NCBI GenBank assembly: GCA_900766165.1
Contig: CAAFUK010000014.1
Coordinates: 1-5,357, forward strand
Direction of reading: 5' to 3'
Source of the DNA: an uncultured Collinsella sp.
Lineage (GTDB): Bacteria; Actinomycetota; Coriobacteriia; Coriobacteriales; Coriobacteriaceae
DNA length: 5,357 nucleotides
Below the pieces are notes generated by a model. The model did no database searches. It was not told where the DNA came from and saw only the letters and a program-made list of their open reading frames with translations. Positions 5,337 to 5,357 of the stretch are shown here, one piece after another (positions within the stretch are counted from its first letter, which is position 1; every line of letters begins with the position of its first letter). The position numbers and the translations under genes were made by a program.

Positions 5337-5357
5337 GCTGGTCAAACCGCAAAACAA

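Noticed and set aside
5133..5357. Minus-strand open frame of 74 codons at the right edge
   Set aside because: It is open only because it runs off the window, ends inside the operator repeats, runs through both hairpins and has no recognisable domain.

Overview
The window looks like chromosomal DNA from a moderately GC-rich gut actinobacterium of the class Coriobacteriia, most plausibly Collinsella or a close relative. This rests on codon and GC character (hand counts of about 52-62% in sampled coding stretches), the purine-rich ribosome binding sites, and the style of two proteins: a tryptophan-rich DUF5692-like membrane protein and an acidic-tailed, single-pass surface protein. The genus is an inference; no rRNA or marker gene is present.

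Layout, left to right. Bases 1-185 hold no gene but carry a T-tract at the left edge and two tandem 15-bp perfect dyads (TTGAC-N5-GTCAA), with a third, imperfect dyad, in front of a TetR-family regulator (186-848, +). A multi-pass, Trp-rich membrane protein of unknown function follows after 63 bp (912-1919, +), and a strong rho-independent terminator (1987-2025) closes the pair. The simplest reading is a two-gene, self-regulated operon in which the TetR protein senses a small molecule or membrane stress and controls the membrane protein.

The next gene (2157-3653, +) encodes a 498-residue protein with an extremely acidic cytoplasmic tail, one membrane anchor, a beta-rich extracellular domain, an Ala-rich helical linker and a C-terminal extracellular domain. 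It converges on the gene at 3727-5079 (-), an AAA_14/DUF4143 ATPase of 450 residues that appears to be a stand-alone gene. No terminator with a T-run is visible in the 73-bp convergent gap.

The most interesting stretch is the AT-rich island (5088-5190, about 28% GC by hand count) upstream of the ATPase gene. It carries three copies of a 23-bp element with pattern TTGATTAA-N6-AGCAAG-W-TT. Two copies form a near-perfect inverted repeat (21 of 23 positions) whose 14-bp spacer holds a perfect TATAAT -10 box reading toward the ATPase gene. The third is a direct copy 32 bp further upstream. This looks like a dedicated operator array for the ATPase gene. Bases 5191-5357 hold no convincing gene. They contain a tRNA-Ser-like 5' fragment, a stem-loop followed by T6, and a second terminator-like hairpin with a competing alternative pairing at the right edge.
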